Assembly (NCBI RefSeq): GCF_046591575.1
Contig: NZ_JBIQWA010000006.1
Span: 1-64,000, forward strand
Origin: Marivita sp046591575
GTDB taxonomy: Bacteria > Pseudomonadota > Alphaproteobacteria > Rhodobacterales > Rhodobacteraceae
Length of the DNA: 64,000 nucleotides
Direction: 5' to 3'
The first letter of the stretch is position 1. Each line of letters starts with the position of its first letter. A program made the position numbers and the translations under genes. The notes beneath the pieces were generated by a model, which saw nothing but the letters and a program-made list of their open reading frames with translations, was not told where the DNA came from and made no database searches. Below, in pieces: positions 42,286 through 51,848 of the stretch.

Positions 42286-43704
42286 GTGACGCAGGTTGCG
42301 AAAATACTGCCCCGGCCAGACATGGCCGGGGCCCATGTTGCTATTGAGGCAACAGCTGACGCGCGGCGCAGGGCGCTGTGCGCGCGCATTGACCGCGTGA
42401 TTGCGCTGATTGATCAGGCCCTGTCGCGTCAGGTGGCAGCGGTGCGCCGTGATCCGGCTTTTGCGGATCTCGAAGCGCGCTGGCGCGGGCTGGCCATGCT
42501 GATCGACCGCACCGGCCCGGATGAAACCGTCCAGATCAAGCTGCTTGACGCCAGCTGGCCCACCGTGGCGCGCGATCTGGAACGCGCCGCCGATTTTGAT
42601 CAAAGCCACCTGCACAAGCTGGTGTATGATGGCGAATTCGGCATGCCGGGCGGTTTGCCGTTCGGGTTGTTGCTGTGTGACTACACCTTGTCGCATGTCT
42701 CGGATGCCGGATCGACCGATCCGATCGAGGCCACCCGCAGATTGGCCTCTGTTGCGGCGGCCGCGTTTTGTCCGGTGGTCGCGCGCGCGGGATCGCGGTT
42801 GTTCGGATTGCGCGACGGAGACACAATCGACAGCGTAACGGACCTGCCCGATGCGCGGGCAATCCTGCGCGAAGATCCCGCCTATCTGCGCTGGCAATCG
42901 CTGCGCCGCAGCCCTGACATGCGCTTTGTCGGGCTGGTCGCACCTGATCTGGTGCTGGAACGCCCCATCGACCGCACCGTGCCGCGCGACTTTGTGCCTG
43001 CGGCATTCATGGCCGATCACACGGTCCTGAACGGGGCCTTCGGTCTGGCCGCTACGGTGGTTGACGCCTATCGCGACAGCGGCTGGTTTGCCGCGATCCG
43101 GGGGGCCTGGCAGGACACCTCGGGCGGCGGGCGTGTGGCCGACGTGCCGCCGCTGGATATGGGCACCGATTGTCACGGCCTGTCCGCACAACCGGCCGTC
43201 ACCTGCCGCCTGACCGGCGCACAGGAAGAGGCGATGGTGCGTCTGGGCATTGTGCCGCTGTCCACGCTGTATCTGGACACCGATCCGGTGTTCAACACGC
43301 TTGCCTCGGCACATGAGCCACAGACCTACGACACCGCGATTGCAACACAGAACGCCCGGCTTGCCGCAATGCTGCAATATGTTTTGTGCACATCGCGCTT
43401 TGCCCATTACCTCAAGGTGATGATGCGCGACGAGACCGGTTCGATTGCCGATCCGTCCGTACTGGAACATCGGCTGGACGCGTGGCTGCGCGATTATTGT
43501 CTGGGCAATGATGACGCCGACGATGACCTCAAGGCGCAATATCCGCTGCGCGATGCCGGTGTCACCGTGCGCGCGCTGCCGGGTCGTCCGGGGTGTTTTG
43601 GCTGTACGATCCGCCTGCAACCGCATTTTCAACTCGATGATATCTCGACCAGTTTTCATCTGGTGGCGGAATCCGTCGATACCCTTCGGAGTGTACCCGC
43701 ATGA
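42286..43704 (+). CDS. Second TssC-like sheath protein
   Basis: The 472-residue product keeps the TssC frame: FADLEARWRGLAMLIDRTGPD, ADFDQSHLHKLVYDGEFGMPGGLPFGLLL, LCTSRFAHYLKVMMRDETGS and DISTSFHLVAES. It differs from the preceding TssC at most other positions. The GTG start comes one base after the tssC stop. A pair of TssC proteins (TssC40/TssC41) is known in Agrobacterium, so this may be the alphaproteobacterial equivalent. It could cap or mix with the sheath, or serve a different stage. The degree of divergence argues that it is an old duplicate under its own selection. Confidence 0.88.
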   Translation: MTQVAKILPRPDMAGAHVAIEATADARRRALCARIDRVIALIDQALSRQVAAVRRDPAFADLEARWRGLAMLIDRTGPDETVQIKLLDASWPTVARDLERAADFDQSHLHKLVYDGEFGMPGGLPFGLLLCDYTLSHVSDAGSTDPIEATRRLASVAAAAFCPVVARAGSRLFGLRDGDTIDSVTDLPDARAILREDPAYLRWQSLRRSPDMRFVGLVAPDLVLERPIDRTVPRDFVPAAFMADHTVLNGAFGLAATVVDAYRDSGWFAAIRGAWQDTSGGGRVADVPPLDMGTDCHGLSAQPAVTCRLTGAQEEAMVRLGIVPLSTLYLDTDPVFNTLASAHEPQTYDTAIATQNARLAAMLQYVLCTSRFAHYLKVMMRDETGSIADPSVLEHRLDAWLRDYCLGNDDADDDLKAQYPLRDAGVTVRALPGRPGCFGCTIRLQPHFQLDDISTSFHLVAESVDTLRSVPA

Positions 43705-44513
43705 CCCTAGCCGCCGACATAGCCACCGCCCTTGCCAGCGACGCACCGGACACGGCACGCGACATGGCGACCGCGCGGGTCAAATCCCATCCGACAGACG
43801 CCAACGCCCGGATGTTCCTGGCCGAACTCTGTGTCATCGAGGGCAATCTGGACCGCGCCGAAACACAGGCGCGTCTGGCGGCCACGGCCGCGCCCGAAGC
43901 CGCAGTTGGCATCAGCGTGTTTCGCCAGCATTTGCGCGGGCTGCATGCGCGTCAGGAATGGTGGCACACCGGGGCGATGCCGACATTTCCAAACGGACCG
44001 TCCGATCTGTCAACGCTGGCGCTGCGTCTGAACGTGGCCCTGCGTGATGGCTGCGGCGATGCCGCACGCGCGGCGCTGGATGCGCTTGACGACGCACGCG
44101 GCCTGCAATGTGCCACATGGAACGGCACCCCGGTCGAGGATTTCCGCGATCTGGATGACCGCCTGCCCCACGCAATCGAGGCCATCACAGGCGGAGGCAA
44201 TTACCTCTGGCTTGATTTCGACACGATTGCCGATCTGACCTTTCAACCCGCAACACGCCCTCTGGACGCCATTCTGCGCCGCGCCCGCGTCAGCCTGCAT
44301 GACGGGTCTGTCGCTGACATCCGGATGCCTGCGCTGTATCCCGACCCTCAAACCCCGGCTGAATCGCTGGGGCGCAGCACCGATTTTCAGGAATTGCCCG
44401 GCGGGCTGATCGCTGCGCGGGGGCTGCGGTCGTGGTTGGTGGGCGACGATGTGCAAACCTGCCATGACGCCCAGACCATCACCTTTGCGGCCCCACAAAA
44501 GGATGCGGCCTGA
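43701..44513 (+). CDS. tagJ: T6SS accessory protein TagJ (ImpE family)
   Basis: The 270-residue product begins with TPR-like helices (DTARDMATARVKSHPTDANARMFLAELCVIEGNLDRAETQARL) and ends with the ImpE domain, recognisable by DLDDRLPHAIEAITGGGNYLWLDFDTIADLTF and the LPGGLIAARGLRSWLV tail. TagJ binds TssB and aids ClpV-driven sheath turnover in some systems. The start overlaps the second tssC gene by four bases. The gene set with two TssC and TagJ is typical of the alphaproteobacterial T6SS class. Confidence 0.88.
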   Translation: MTLAADIATALASDAPDTARDMATARVKSHPTDANARMFLAELCVIEGNLDRAETQARLAATAAPEAAVGISVFRQHLRGLHARQEWWHTGAMPTFPNGPSDLSTLALRLNVALRDGCGDAARAALDALDDARGLQCATWNGTPVEDFRDLDDRLPHAIEAITGGGNYLWLDFDTIADLTFQPATRPLDAILRRARVSLHDGSVADIRMPALYPDPQTPAESLGRSTDFQELPGGLIAARGLRSWLVGDDVQTCHDAQTITFAAPQKDAA

Positions 44514-45016
44514 TGGCCCGGTTCGAGGCACAAAAACAACGGCCTGCCGTGTCGTTGCTGGACCGCTTGCTTGATCCCGATCCAAGCCGCGAAACCGATC
44601 CCCCGGTCTTGCGCGCGGAAACCCCGGACGGGGTGCGCGACAGTTTGCGGCGTGATCTGTCGATCCTGCTGAACACCCGTTGCCGCCCCACCTCGCCGCC
44701 TGCCGGGCTGACGGCGCTTGGAAACAGCCTTGTGACCCTCGGGGTCGAGGATTTCTTCAACGCCAGTCTGGTCACCGATGCCCAGCGTCAGCGTTTTGCG
44801 GCGCGCCTGCAGGCGCGGATCAGGCAATTCGAGCCGCGTCTCGAAGATTTGCACGTGTCGCTGCCCAGCCGTGATGGCGATGATCGACGCAGTTTGCGTC
44901 TGCGCATTTCGGCCCGGTATCGCACCCGCCCCGGATTGCCACCGCTGATTTTCGAAACCCGGCTCGATCCGGTCACACATCACTTTACAGTCGTCAGTGG
45001 GCCGGGCCGTGGCTAA
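44513..45016 (+). CDS. tssE: T6SS baseplate protein TssE
   Basis: The 167-residue product is gp25-like: SLLDRLLDPDP at the start, VRDSLRRDLSILLNTRCR near 45-62, and the conserved YGxxD/F stretch seen here as LVTLGVEDFFNASL, then EPRLEDLHVSL. TssE is the wedge protein that joins baseplate and sheath. Its ATG overlaps the tagJ stop by one base. Confidence 0.92.
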   Translation: MARFEAQKQRPAVSLLDRLLDPDPSRETDPPVLRAETPDGVRDSLRRDLSILLNTRCRPTSPPAGLTALGNSLVTLGVEDFFNASLVTDAQRQRFAARLQARIRQFEPRLEDLHVSLPSRDGDDRRSLRLRISARYRTRPGLPPLIFETRLDPVTHHFTVVSGPGRG

Positions 45017-46787
45017 TCGTTTTCTGGAACATTACTCGGACGAACTGGACGCGCTGCGCCGCCGCGCAGGGTGGTTTGCCGACGCGTTTCCGAAAATTGC
45101 CGGACGGCTGCGGCTGACCGAAGACACCACCGACGATCCGCATATCGAACGTCTGATCCAGAGCTTTGCCTATTCCACCGCCCGGTTGCGGCAAAAACTG
45201 GATGACGGGTTTCCCGAACTCAGTGAAGGGTTGCTGGAAACCTTGTATCCGCATTTTCTGGCCCCGGTGCCGGCGATGACAATCGTGTCGTTCACACCGG
45301 ATCGCGGTGCCGAACAGGCGGTCACCGTGCCCCGCGGAACCGAAGTCGAATCCGCCATGCTGCAAGGTGACACCTGTCGTTTCCGCACGACACAGTCGGT
45401 CACCCTTGCCCCGATTGAGATCAGCGCCGCCCGCCTGATGAACCGGCCAATCGAAGCCCCGGCCTTTGCCGGCGGCAGCCCGCTTGGCTGTCTTTCATTG
45501 ACGCTCAAGCGCACCGGCAAACCGCCCCTGTCCGAATTGGGGCTCAGCACGCTTCGGCTTTATCTTGGCGGCACGGGCCAGCAGGCAAGCGCACTGTTCC
45601 GGCTTTTGACGCAACATGCGATGGGCGTTGCGGTGGCCGATCATTCCGGCGACCCCGCACCGCGACACTTGCCCGCCACTGCGGTACAGCCGGTTGGTTT
45701 TGCAGCCGCCGAGGCCGTCCTGGCCGCGCCAGAACGGTCCTTTCCCGCCTACCGGCTGTTGTCCGAATTCTTCAGCCTGCCCGAGAAATTCCTGTTCGTC
45801 GATATCGACATCGGCCCCCTGACCCAGACCGACCGCGTGGATGTGTTTGTCTATCTTGACGCGCCTGCAGGCGATCTGGAACGGCGGATCAACGCGTCGC
45901 ATTTCAATCTTGGGGCGACGCCGGTGGTCAACCTGTTCCCGTCACGCGCCGAACCGATCATCCTGGATGGCACGCGCAGCGCCTTTCCGTTGCTTGCAGA
46001 TGCCAGACGGCCCAAAACCAGGCAGGTGCATTCGGTCACCCATGTGACCCTGGCCGATGATGGCGGGCATGCGGAAACGGCGTCGCCCTATTTCAACCGG
46101 GTCACAGACCGCCATTCAGGCGGCGTTTTCTATCAATTGCAACGCCATTCCGCCGAGGCCGAGCGCCACAGCGGCGCGACCTCCATCGCGTTCATCGACC
46201 ATCGCACGCGCCCGTCCCGGCGCGCTTCAAGCACCGCATCGGTCGAGGTGCTGGCCACCAATGGCGATCTGCCCCGCGCCTTGCCTTTTGGCGGGGGCCA
46301 GCCGCGCCTGACACTGGCGTCACCGCTGGAATTGATCTCGACCATAACCTGCCTGCGCCCAGTCACCCAGCCGCCTCATCGCGATCCCGATCCTGACCGC
46401 ATCTGGCAACTGATCTCGCATCTTTCGCTCAATCACCTGTCGCTGGAACAGGATGGCGCAGCCGCGCTGCGGGCCATTCTTCGGCTTTACGATCCCGGTG
46501 ACAGCCGCGAAACCTCTCAGATGATCGACGCGCTTTTGGATGTGACGACACAGCCCACCATTGCCCGTATCGCGTCGGTCGCGGTCAGTGGCATTGATGT
46601 GACCATCACATTCGATCCCGACCGCATCGACGAAGGCACCGCCTATCTGTTCGGCAGCGTCCTGGACCGGTTCCTGGCCGCCTATGTCACCTTGAACACC
46701 TTCACGCGGTTGACCCTGCGGCTGAAAGATCGCACCGACGATCTGGCCGCCTTTCCCGCACGATCCGGCGATGGGGCCCTGGCATGA
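45009..46787 (+). CDS. tssF: T6SS baseplate protein TssF
   Basis: The 592-residue protein has the TssF start NRFLEHYSDELDALRRRAGWFADAFPKIAGRL and the SEGLLETLYPHFLAPVPAMTI segment; FRLLTQHAMGVAV and LEVLATNGDLPRALPFGGG recur later in the family. With TssE, TssG and TssK it forms the baseplate wedge. I use the GTG at 45009, which gives the short family N-terminus; a GTG at 44997 adds four residues. Both overlap the end of tssE. It overlaps tssG by four bases at the 3' end. Confidence 0.93.
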   Translation: MANRFLEHYSDELDALRRRAGWFADAFPKIAGRLRLTEDTTDDPHIERLIQSFAYSTARLRQKLDDGFPELSEGLLETLYPHFLAPVPAMTIVSFTPDRGAEQAVTVPRGTEVESAMLQGDTCRFRTTQSVTLAPIEISAARLMNRPIEAPAFAGGSPLGCLSLTLKRTGKPPLSELGLSTLRLYLGGTGQQASALFRLLTQHAMGVAVADHSGDPAPRHLPATAVQPVGFAAAEAVLAAPERSFPAYRLLSEFFSLPEKFLFVDIDIGPLTQTDRVDVFVYLDAPAGDLERRINASHFNLGATPVVNLFPSRAEPIILDGTRSAFPLLADARRPKTRQVHSVTHVTLADDGGHAETASPYFNRVTDRHSGGVFYQLQRHSAEAERHSGATSIAFIDHRTRPSRRASSTASVEVLATNGDLPRALPFGGGQPRLTLASPLELISTITCLRPVTQPPHRDPDPDRIWQLISHLSLNHLSLEQDGAAALRAILRLYDPGDSRETSQMIDALLDVTTQPTIARIASVAVSGIDVTITFDPDRIDEGTAYLFGSVLDRFLAAYVTLNTFTRLTLRLKDRTDDLAAFPARSGDGALA

Positions 46788-47794
46788 CCGAAAGGCTGAC
46801 CTCCTCCGCCCCGATCGAGGCGCTGGCCAACGCGCCGCAGGCCTATGACGTCACCACGGCGCTGCGCATCGCCGAGGCCGAGGCCAAATCCTCTGGCCGC
46901 CGTCTGCTGATCTCCGCGACACCGGAAAGCCGCCCTGTCCCGCACCCGGTTCAGGCGGTTGCCACCAGCGATGACACCATCACCCTGAACAGCTCGGTCA
47001 TGGGTGTGCTGGGGCCGCTATCGCCCTTGCCCCCGGCCTATGGCGAATTGGCCAGCCGGGCGCGGCGGCGTCGGTCTGGCGGGCTGGCCGCGTTTGTGGA
47101 TATCTTTACAGACCGGTTGACCCATCTGTTTGCCGCTGCAACCGAAAAATACGATCTCGCGCGGCAGTTGCAGTGGTCCGAACCGGGCAACAGCCCCTTT
47201 GTCATCGCCCTGCGTGCCCTGGTGGGGCTGAACACACGCGACATGGATCACCGCACCCCTTTGCCCGAGGATGAAACCCTGCGGTTTGCCGGGCTCCTTG
47301 CGCAGCGCACCCGCAACGCCGCCGGACTCGAAGCGGTCGCCGCCGCCGAACTGGGCCTGCCGGTGCGGCTTGAACAGTTTCACCTGCGCTGGCGACCCCT
47401 GCCCGAAGCCGAGCAAACCCGTGTGGGTGGGCTGACCCGACTGGACCAAACCACAGGCGCAGGCAGCCGCGTGCCGGATCGCTCGGGTCAGGTACGGCTG
47501 GTTGTCGGACCAGTCCGATATCCCGATTTTCTGTCCCTCGAAGAAGGCCAGCCCCGGCTGGACCGCCTGCGCCGTCTGATGCGGTTCTATGTCGGGCCAG
47601 TGCTGGATTTCGACATCCAGATCATTCTTGACAAACGCGACGTGCCGGAAACGCAGATGGGCGGGGATGGCCCGCTTCCGCGTTTGGGCTGGAACGCCTG
47701 GGCCCGGATTGCCCCTGCAGCACGCGACAGCGATGATGCCATCGTCGGCTCTGCGCCAACGACCCGATCCCCCCGCAAGCAGGTGCCGGTATGA
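46784..47794 (+). CDS. tssG: T6SS baseplate protein TssG
   Basis: The 336-residue protein has the TssG plan: FDVTTALRIAEAE-like start, VMGVLGPLSPLPPAYGELASRARRRRSGGLAAFVDIFTDRLTHLF and the later LPVRLEQFHLRWRPLPEAEQTRVG segment. TssG contacts TssF and TssK in the wedge. Start and stop both overlap neighbours by four bases (ATGA), so the row is tightly coupled. Confidence 0.93.
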   Translation: MTERLTSSAPIEALANAPQAYDVTTALRIAEAEAKSSGRRLLISATPESRPVPHPVQAVATSDDTITLNSSVMGVLGPLSPLPPAYGELASRARRRRSGGLAAFVDIFTDRLTHLFAAATEKYDLARQLQWSEPGNSPFVIALRALVGLNTRDMDHRTPLPEDETLRFAGLLAQRTRNAAGLEAVAAAELGLPVRLEQFHLRWRPLPEAEQTRVGGLTRLDQTTGAGSRVPDRSGQVRLVVGPVRYPDFLSLEEGQPRLDRLRRLMRFYVGPVLDFDIQIILDKRDVPETQMGGDGPLPRLGWNAWARIAPAARDSDDAIVGSAPTTRSPRKQVPV

Positions 47795-49041
47795 AAACCC
47801 TGACCCTGACCCTCCGCACCGGACCGGCGGCAGGCACCGCACGCATGACCGATGGCAGTCGCCCGTTCCATATTGGCACCGCCCCCGGATCGACATGGAC
47901 CTTGCCCGCGTCAGAGCCGCCTGACACCCAAACCGCAGACAGCTCTGTCTCGATCCGGCGCTCTGGTGACCATTTTCTGTGCGAGGCGACCGGCAGGGTC
48001 GAACTCGAAGGGCGCGTGGTGCCAGAGGGCGCAGAGATGCCCCTGCACCACGGAAGCGAACTTGGCATCGGGGGGCACCGGCTGGTCGCGCATGTCGACC
48101 AATCGGGTGCCGCACCCGCGTCCGGTGGTCCGACAGACGCCTTTCAAGAGGCCGCACTGCCAACCATCAGCGCCATTCTGTCAGATGTCAGCCCCGGTGG
48201 TGACGGGGCCAGCGGCCCGCTTCCGGGACGCACCGGCGAAGAATGGCTCGACAGTTTTACCGTAGCACCCCAAGGCCGGAAACCGACCCGCCCCGAGTGG
48301 GACAGGCTGGGCGCATGGGGCGAGGCCCCCGAAGGCCCCGACCCGCTTGAAAGCGCGACCCAACCGGACCCGCTTGGGCAGCCCGGCAAGATCTTGCCAG
48401 ATGATTGGGACGCCCCGATCAGCGACACGGGCAACCGCATGGTTCAGGCCCCGTCGAACCAACAATCGTTCCGCATCGCGGATGCCCCCGCAGAACCCGA
48501 CATAAGCGCACCCAACACCGATATTCGCGTGCTGCGCGAAGCTGCCGGTCTCTACGAAGGCGAAGTCGACGCGCCGGACGATATCCAATTGGCAAATGCC
48601 GGCACCGCGCTGAACACGGCGCTGACCGGGCTTGGCCGTCTTGAGGCCGTTCTGGACCGCGTTTTGGCCGATTTTGATCTGCCCGCACGCACACCTGACG
48701 CGGTGCAGCAGGCCACGCTTGATCCCGGCGCGATCCTGTCGGATCAGACCGGCGAAGCCTGCCTTGCCCTGGCCCGTCGGATCGACGCCATCGAAGCCCG
48801 GCAAACCGCGGTGATCGAAGCCTGTCTGGCCACGGTCGAAGCCGCACGCACCACATTCGATCCCGAAACGATCCGCGCCGCCGTGGCCGCCAAGGGCGAT
48901 CCGCTGGACCGGGTTCTCCCGACGCGGGCAGCATGGGCAGAACATTGCCGCCGCTGGACACAAGACGAACAACCGCTGGACTCTGGAACGCTGCGCGCGT
49001 CTGTCGCACAGCGTCTGGATGGACAGATCAAGGAGCCATGA
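47791..49041 (+). CDS. FHA-like T6SS protein (TagH-type) with decayed FHA motif
   Basis: The 416-residue protein starts with a beta-rich FHA-like domain (about 1-105) and ends with an alpha-helical region (about 260-410, ending AVAQRLDGQIKEP-like), as in TagH/Fha of T6SS clusters. The usual FHA phosphopeptide contacts are poor: the GR pair after the first strands reads HIGTAPGSTWTL and the S-x-x-H turn is missing. The linker is Pro/Asp-rich. Fha normally reads phosphorylated T6SS proteins; here that is doubtful. It overlaps tssG by four bases and lies three bases before tssK. Confidence 0.75.
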   Translation: MKTLTLTLRTGPAAGTARMTDGSRPFHIGTAPGSTWTLPASEPPDTQTADSSVSIRRSGDHFLCEATGRVELEGRVVPEGAEMPLHHGSELGIGGHRLVAHVDQSGAAPASGGPTDAFQEAALPTISAILSDVSPGGDGASGPLPGRTGEEWLDSFTVAPQGRKPTRPEWDRLGAWGEAPEGPDPLESATQPDPLGQPGKILPDDWDAPISDTGNRMVQAPSNQQSFRIADAPAEPDISAPNTDIRVLREAAGLYEGEVDAPDDIQLANAGTALNTALTGLGRLEAVLDRVLADFDLPARTPDAVQQATLDPGAILSDQTGEACLALARRIDAIEARQTAVIEACLATVEAARTTFDPETIRAAVAAKGDPLDRVLPTRAAWAEHCRRWTQDEQPLDSGTLRASVAQRLDGQIKEP

Positions 49042-49044
49042 GCC

Positions 49045-50379
49045 GTGAAAATCCATAACCGCGTCGCGTGGACCGAAGGCATGTTTCTGAGGGTCCAGCA
49101 TTTTCAGCAGGCCGATCGCTGGGCCGATCAGCTGGTGCGCGATGCAACGCGTCCGCTGGCTGCCTATCCCTGGGGTATCCTGGAAATGTCGGTGGATCAG
49201 GCCGCACTTGGCATCGGGCGGTTTGGGCTGACATCGATCAAGGGCATCCTGCCCGATGGCACGCCCTTTTCCGCGCCCGATCAATGCGATTTGCCAGATC
49301 CCGTGGCCCTGCCCGAAGGCACATCCGATCTGCACATTCACCTGACATTGCCGATGCTGCGCCCTGGTGCTGCGGAATTCGCGCCCGAAGGGTCGGGCAC
49401 CAAAGCCCGACTGATGCGCGAGGACGTCGATACCGACGACGCCAATGCCGACACGTCTTTCAACGCGGTGATCGAAATCGGGCGGCTTGACCTGAGCCTG
49501 AAACGCGACACCGAGGAATTGGCCGGGCTGGAAACGCTGCCCCTGGCGCATGTGGTCGAAGTGCGCGCCGATCTGGCGGTTGTTCTGAACGACGACATGA
49601 TCCCGCCGGTTCTGACCGTCGGGGCGTCCAAGCGGCTAAGCGGGTTTCTGAACGAATTGCTGGGTCTCTTGCGACACCGCTCTGATGCGATTGCGCGGCG
49701 CACCGGCGATCCGTCCTTGCGCGGCTCTGCCGAACTGGGCGATTACCTGATGCTTCAGGCGCTTAACCGGGCCACACCGGTGATCGGCCATCTGGCCGCC
49801 CAGGCCGCACAGATCCATCCCGAAAGCGCCTATCGCGCGTTGATCGCGCTGGCTGGTGAACTGGCGACCTTTACCGCCCCCAATCGCCTGCCGGTGGACC
49901 TGCCGGATTACCGCCATGCCGATCCGTCCGCCACGTTCGAACCGGTGATGACCGAATTGCGCCGCGCCCTGTCTGCGGTGCTGGATCAAAGCGCTGTTCT
50001 GATCCCGCTCGAAGAACGCCGTCACGGTGTCCGCGTGGCGATGATCGCGGATGCGGGGCTGAAGACCGATGCCGGTCTTGTGCTGGCCGTGCGGGCCGAT
50101 ATTGCCGCCGAAAAACTGCGCCGTCTGCTCCCCAACCAGATCAAGGTTGGCCCGGTCGAGCGGATTTCCGAACTGGTCAACGTGGCCTTGCCGGGGCTTG
50201 AGGTGCGACCGATGCCCGTTGCGCCGCGTCAATTGCCGTTCCGCTCCGGCAACACCTATTTCGAACTCGACACCACCGGCGAGATCTGGCGCGATATCGT
50301 GGCCTCGGGCACGATTGCGATGCATTTCTCATCCGAATTTCCGGGGCTGGAGCTTGAGCTGTGGGGGATCAGGGCATGA
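49045..50379 (+). CDS. tssK: T6SS baseplate-membrane connector TssK
   Basis: The 444-residue product has the TssK start RVAWTEGMFLRVQHFQQADRWADQ, the middle YLMLQALNRATPVIGHLAA and the C-terminal LPFRSGNTYFELDTTGEIWRDIVASGTIAMHFSSEFPGLELELWGIR. TssK links the wedge to the membrane complex TssL-TssM. The start is GTG at 49045 after AAGGAGCCATGAGCC. The stop overlaps the tssL start by four bases. Confidence 0.95.
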   Translation: MKIHNRVAWTEGMFLRVQHFQQADRWADQLVRDATRPLAAYPWGILEMSVDQAALGIGRFGLTSIKGILPDGTPFSAPDQCDLPDPVALPEGTSDLHIHLTLPMLRPGAAEFAPEGSGTKARLMREDVDTDDANADTSFNAVIEIGRLDLSLKRDTEELAGLETLPLAHVVEVRADLAVVLNDDMIPPVLTVGASKRLSGFLNELLGLLRHRSDAIARRTGDPSLRGSAELGDYLMLQALNRATPVIGHLAAQAAQIHPESAYRALIALAGELATFTAPNRLPVDLPDYRHADPSATFEPVMTELRRALSAVLDQSAVLIPLEERRHGVRVAMIADAGLKTDAGLVLAVRADIAAEKLRRLLPNQIKVGPVERISELVNVALPGLEVRPMPVAPRQLPFRSGNTYFELDTTGEIWRDIVASGTIAMHFSSEFPGLELELWGIRA

Positions 50380-51848
50380 GCGCATCCGACCGGGCCGAGG
50401 ACGACCCCGCCCGCATCATCCTGCCAACCCCGGGCAAACGTCGCGCCGATCCCGAGGCCGACATAACACCGATCCCTGTGCCAGAGCCGGAGCCGATCTC
50501 GAAACTGTCGGTGCCGGATATCCTTGCAGGGTTTCGCATCGACGGCGATCAGGTGCCCGCCATGGTGGCAGAGGCAGCGCCGCTGGTGAACCTCGCACAC
50601 GCCTTGCGCGAACGCGAAACCGCACCGGACATGGCCGAACTGCGCCGCGACACCATCGGCGCGGTCAAAACCTATGAAACGCAACTCAGCGCGGCGGGTA
50701 TCCTGCCGCAACAGGCGCGCGCGGCGCATTACGTGGTCTGTGCCACGCTGGACGATGTGATCCGCAACCGCCCCTGGGGCGAAGGCTGGGCCGTTGAAGG
50801 GCTTGTCTCGACCTTTCACCACGATGTCACCGGCGGCGACAAGGTGTTCGAGCTGCTGCACCATTTCCAAAGCAATCCGGGTGCCAATCGCGACCTGCTG
50901 CTGTTGATCTATCTGTGCCTGTCGCTTGGCTTTGAAGGCCGCACCCGCGTCTCTGCCCGGGGCGGTCTGGAGCTGGCCCAGACCCGCGACAACCTTTACC
51001 GCACGCTGCGCGCCCAATTCGGCAGTGTCGAACGCGATCTGTCACCCCATTGGAAAGGCGAAGATGCCGCCCATGCGCCGCTGCGCACCGGGCGGCTGTT
51101 CTGGCTGATCCTTGGGCTTTTGGTGCTGACCCTGGCGTTGCTGTTCCTGACATTTTCGGTGCTGCTGGGGCGCGGATCGAACGACACGCTGGCTCGTATG
51201 GCCACCCTGCCCCCCGGCGGCACGCCGACGCTGTTCATTCCCGAACCGGTTGTCGAACCGCCGCAAGAACCAGAGGTGATCGCACCCCCCGAACCGATCA
51301 TAGAGCAACCGCAACCGCCCACCCTTCCCCCCGATCCCCCGATCGAGACGTTCATTTCCTTCCTCCAGCCAGAGGTCGAGGAAGGGCTTGTTCGGCTCTA
51401 TCGCGAAGGCGATGCCGTTCTGGTCCGCATCGCCAATAGCGGCGCATTTGACGTGGGCGGCGCGCAGATCGCACCGGAATTCCTGCCGCTGTTCGACCGC
51501 ATCGGTCAGGCCCTCACAGCCGAGGATTTCGACGTCACCGTTCTGGGCCACACCGACGATCTGCCCATCCGCTCGGCCCCCTGGCCATCGAATTTCCATC
51601 TGTCCAAAGCCCGCGCCAGCGCGGTGCGCGATATTCTGGCCAGCTATATCGGCACCGAGCGCATAGAGGTGCGGGGCGAGGCCGATACCCGCCCGATTGC
51701 CGATAACGAAACGCCAGAGGGCCGCGAGGCGAACCGGCGCACCGAGATCATCGTGCGCGGTGCGGGCGACCGCGTGTCGCCGGCGCTTTTGACCCGAGGT
51801 GCCGGCGATGCGCCTGATGCGCCCAGCACAGAGGAGGCCCTGCCATGA
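50376..51848 (+). CDS. tssL: TssL with C-terminal OmpA-like peptidoglycan-binding domain
   Basis: The 490-residue protein has a cytoplasmic DotU/IcmH domain (about 65-230, AGILPQQARAAHYVVCATLDDVIRN...), one membrane span near 253-275 (LFWLILGLLVLTLALLFLTFSVLL), a Pro/Glu-rich periplasmic linker, and an OmpA domain (about 355-470: VTVLGHTDDLPIRSAPWPSNFHLSKARASAVRDIL, then EVRGEADTRPIADNETPEGREANRRTEI). The OmpA end should grip peptidoglycan, the role played in other systems by TagL. The ATG at 50376 overlaps the tssK stop. It is followed by tssM with a four-base overlap. Confidence 0.93.
   Translation: MSASDRAEDDPARIILPTPGKRRADPEADITPIPVPEPEPISKLSVPDILAGFRIDGDQVPAMVAEAAPLVNLAHALRERETAPDMAELRRDTIGAVKTYETQLSAAGILPQQARAAHYVVCATLDDVIRNRPWGEGWAVEGLVSTFHHDVTGGDKVFELLHHFQSNPGANRDLLLLIYLCLSLGFEGRTRVSARGGLELAQTRDNLYRTLRAQFGSVERDLSPHWKGEDAAHAPLRTGRLFWLILGLLVLTLALLFLTFSVLLGRGSNDTLARMATLPPGGTPTLFIPEPVVEPPQEPEVIAPPEPIIEQPQPPTLPPDPPIETFISFLQPEVEEGLVRLYREGDAVLVRIANSGAFDVGGAQIAPEFLPLFDRIGQALTAEDFDVTVLGHTDDLPIRSAPWPSNFHLSKARASAVRDILASYIGTERIEVRGEADTRPIADNETPEGREANRRTEIIVRGAGDRVSPALLTRGAGDAPDAPSTEEALP

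Noticed and set aside
42286..43704. Second TssC as a pseudogene
   Set aside because: The frame is intact over 472 codons, the core TssC blocks are kept, and it is coupled to its neighbours by one- and four-base junctions, all signs of a working gene.
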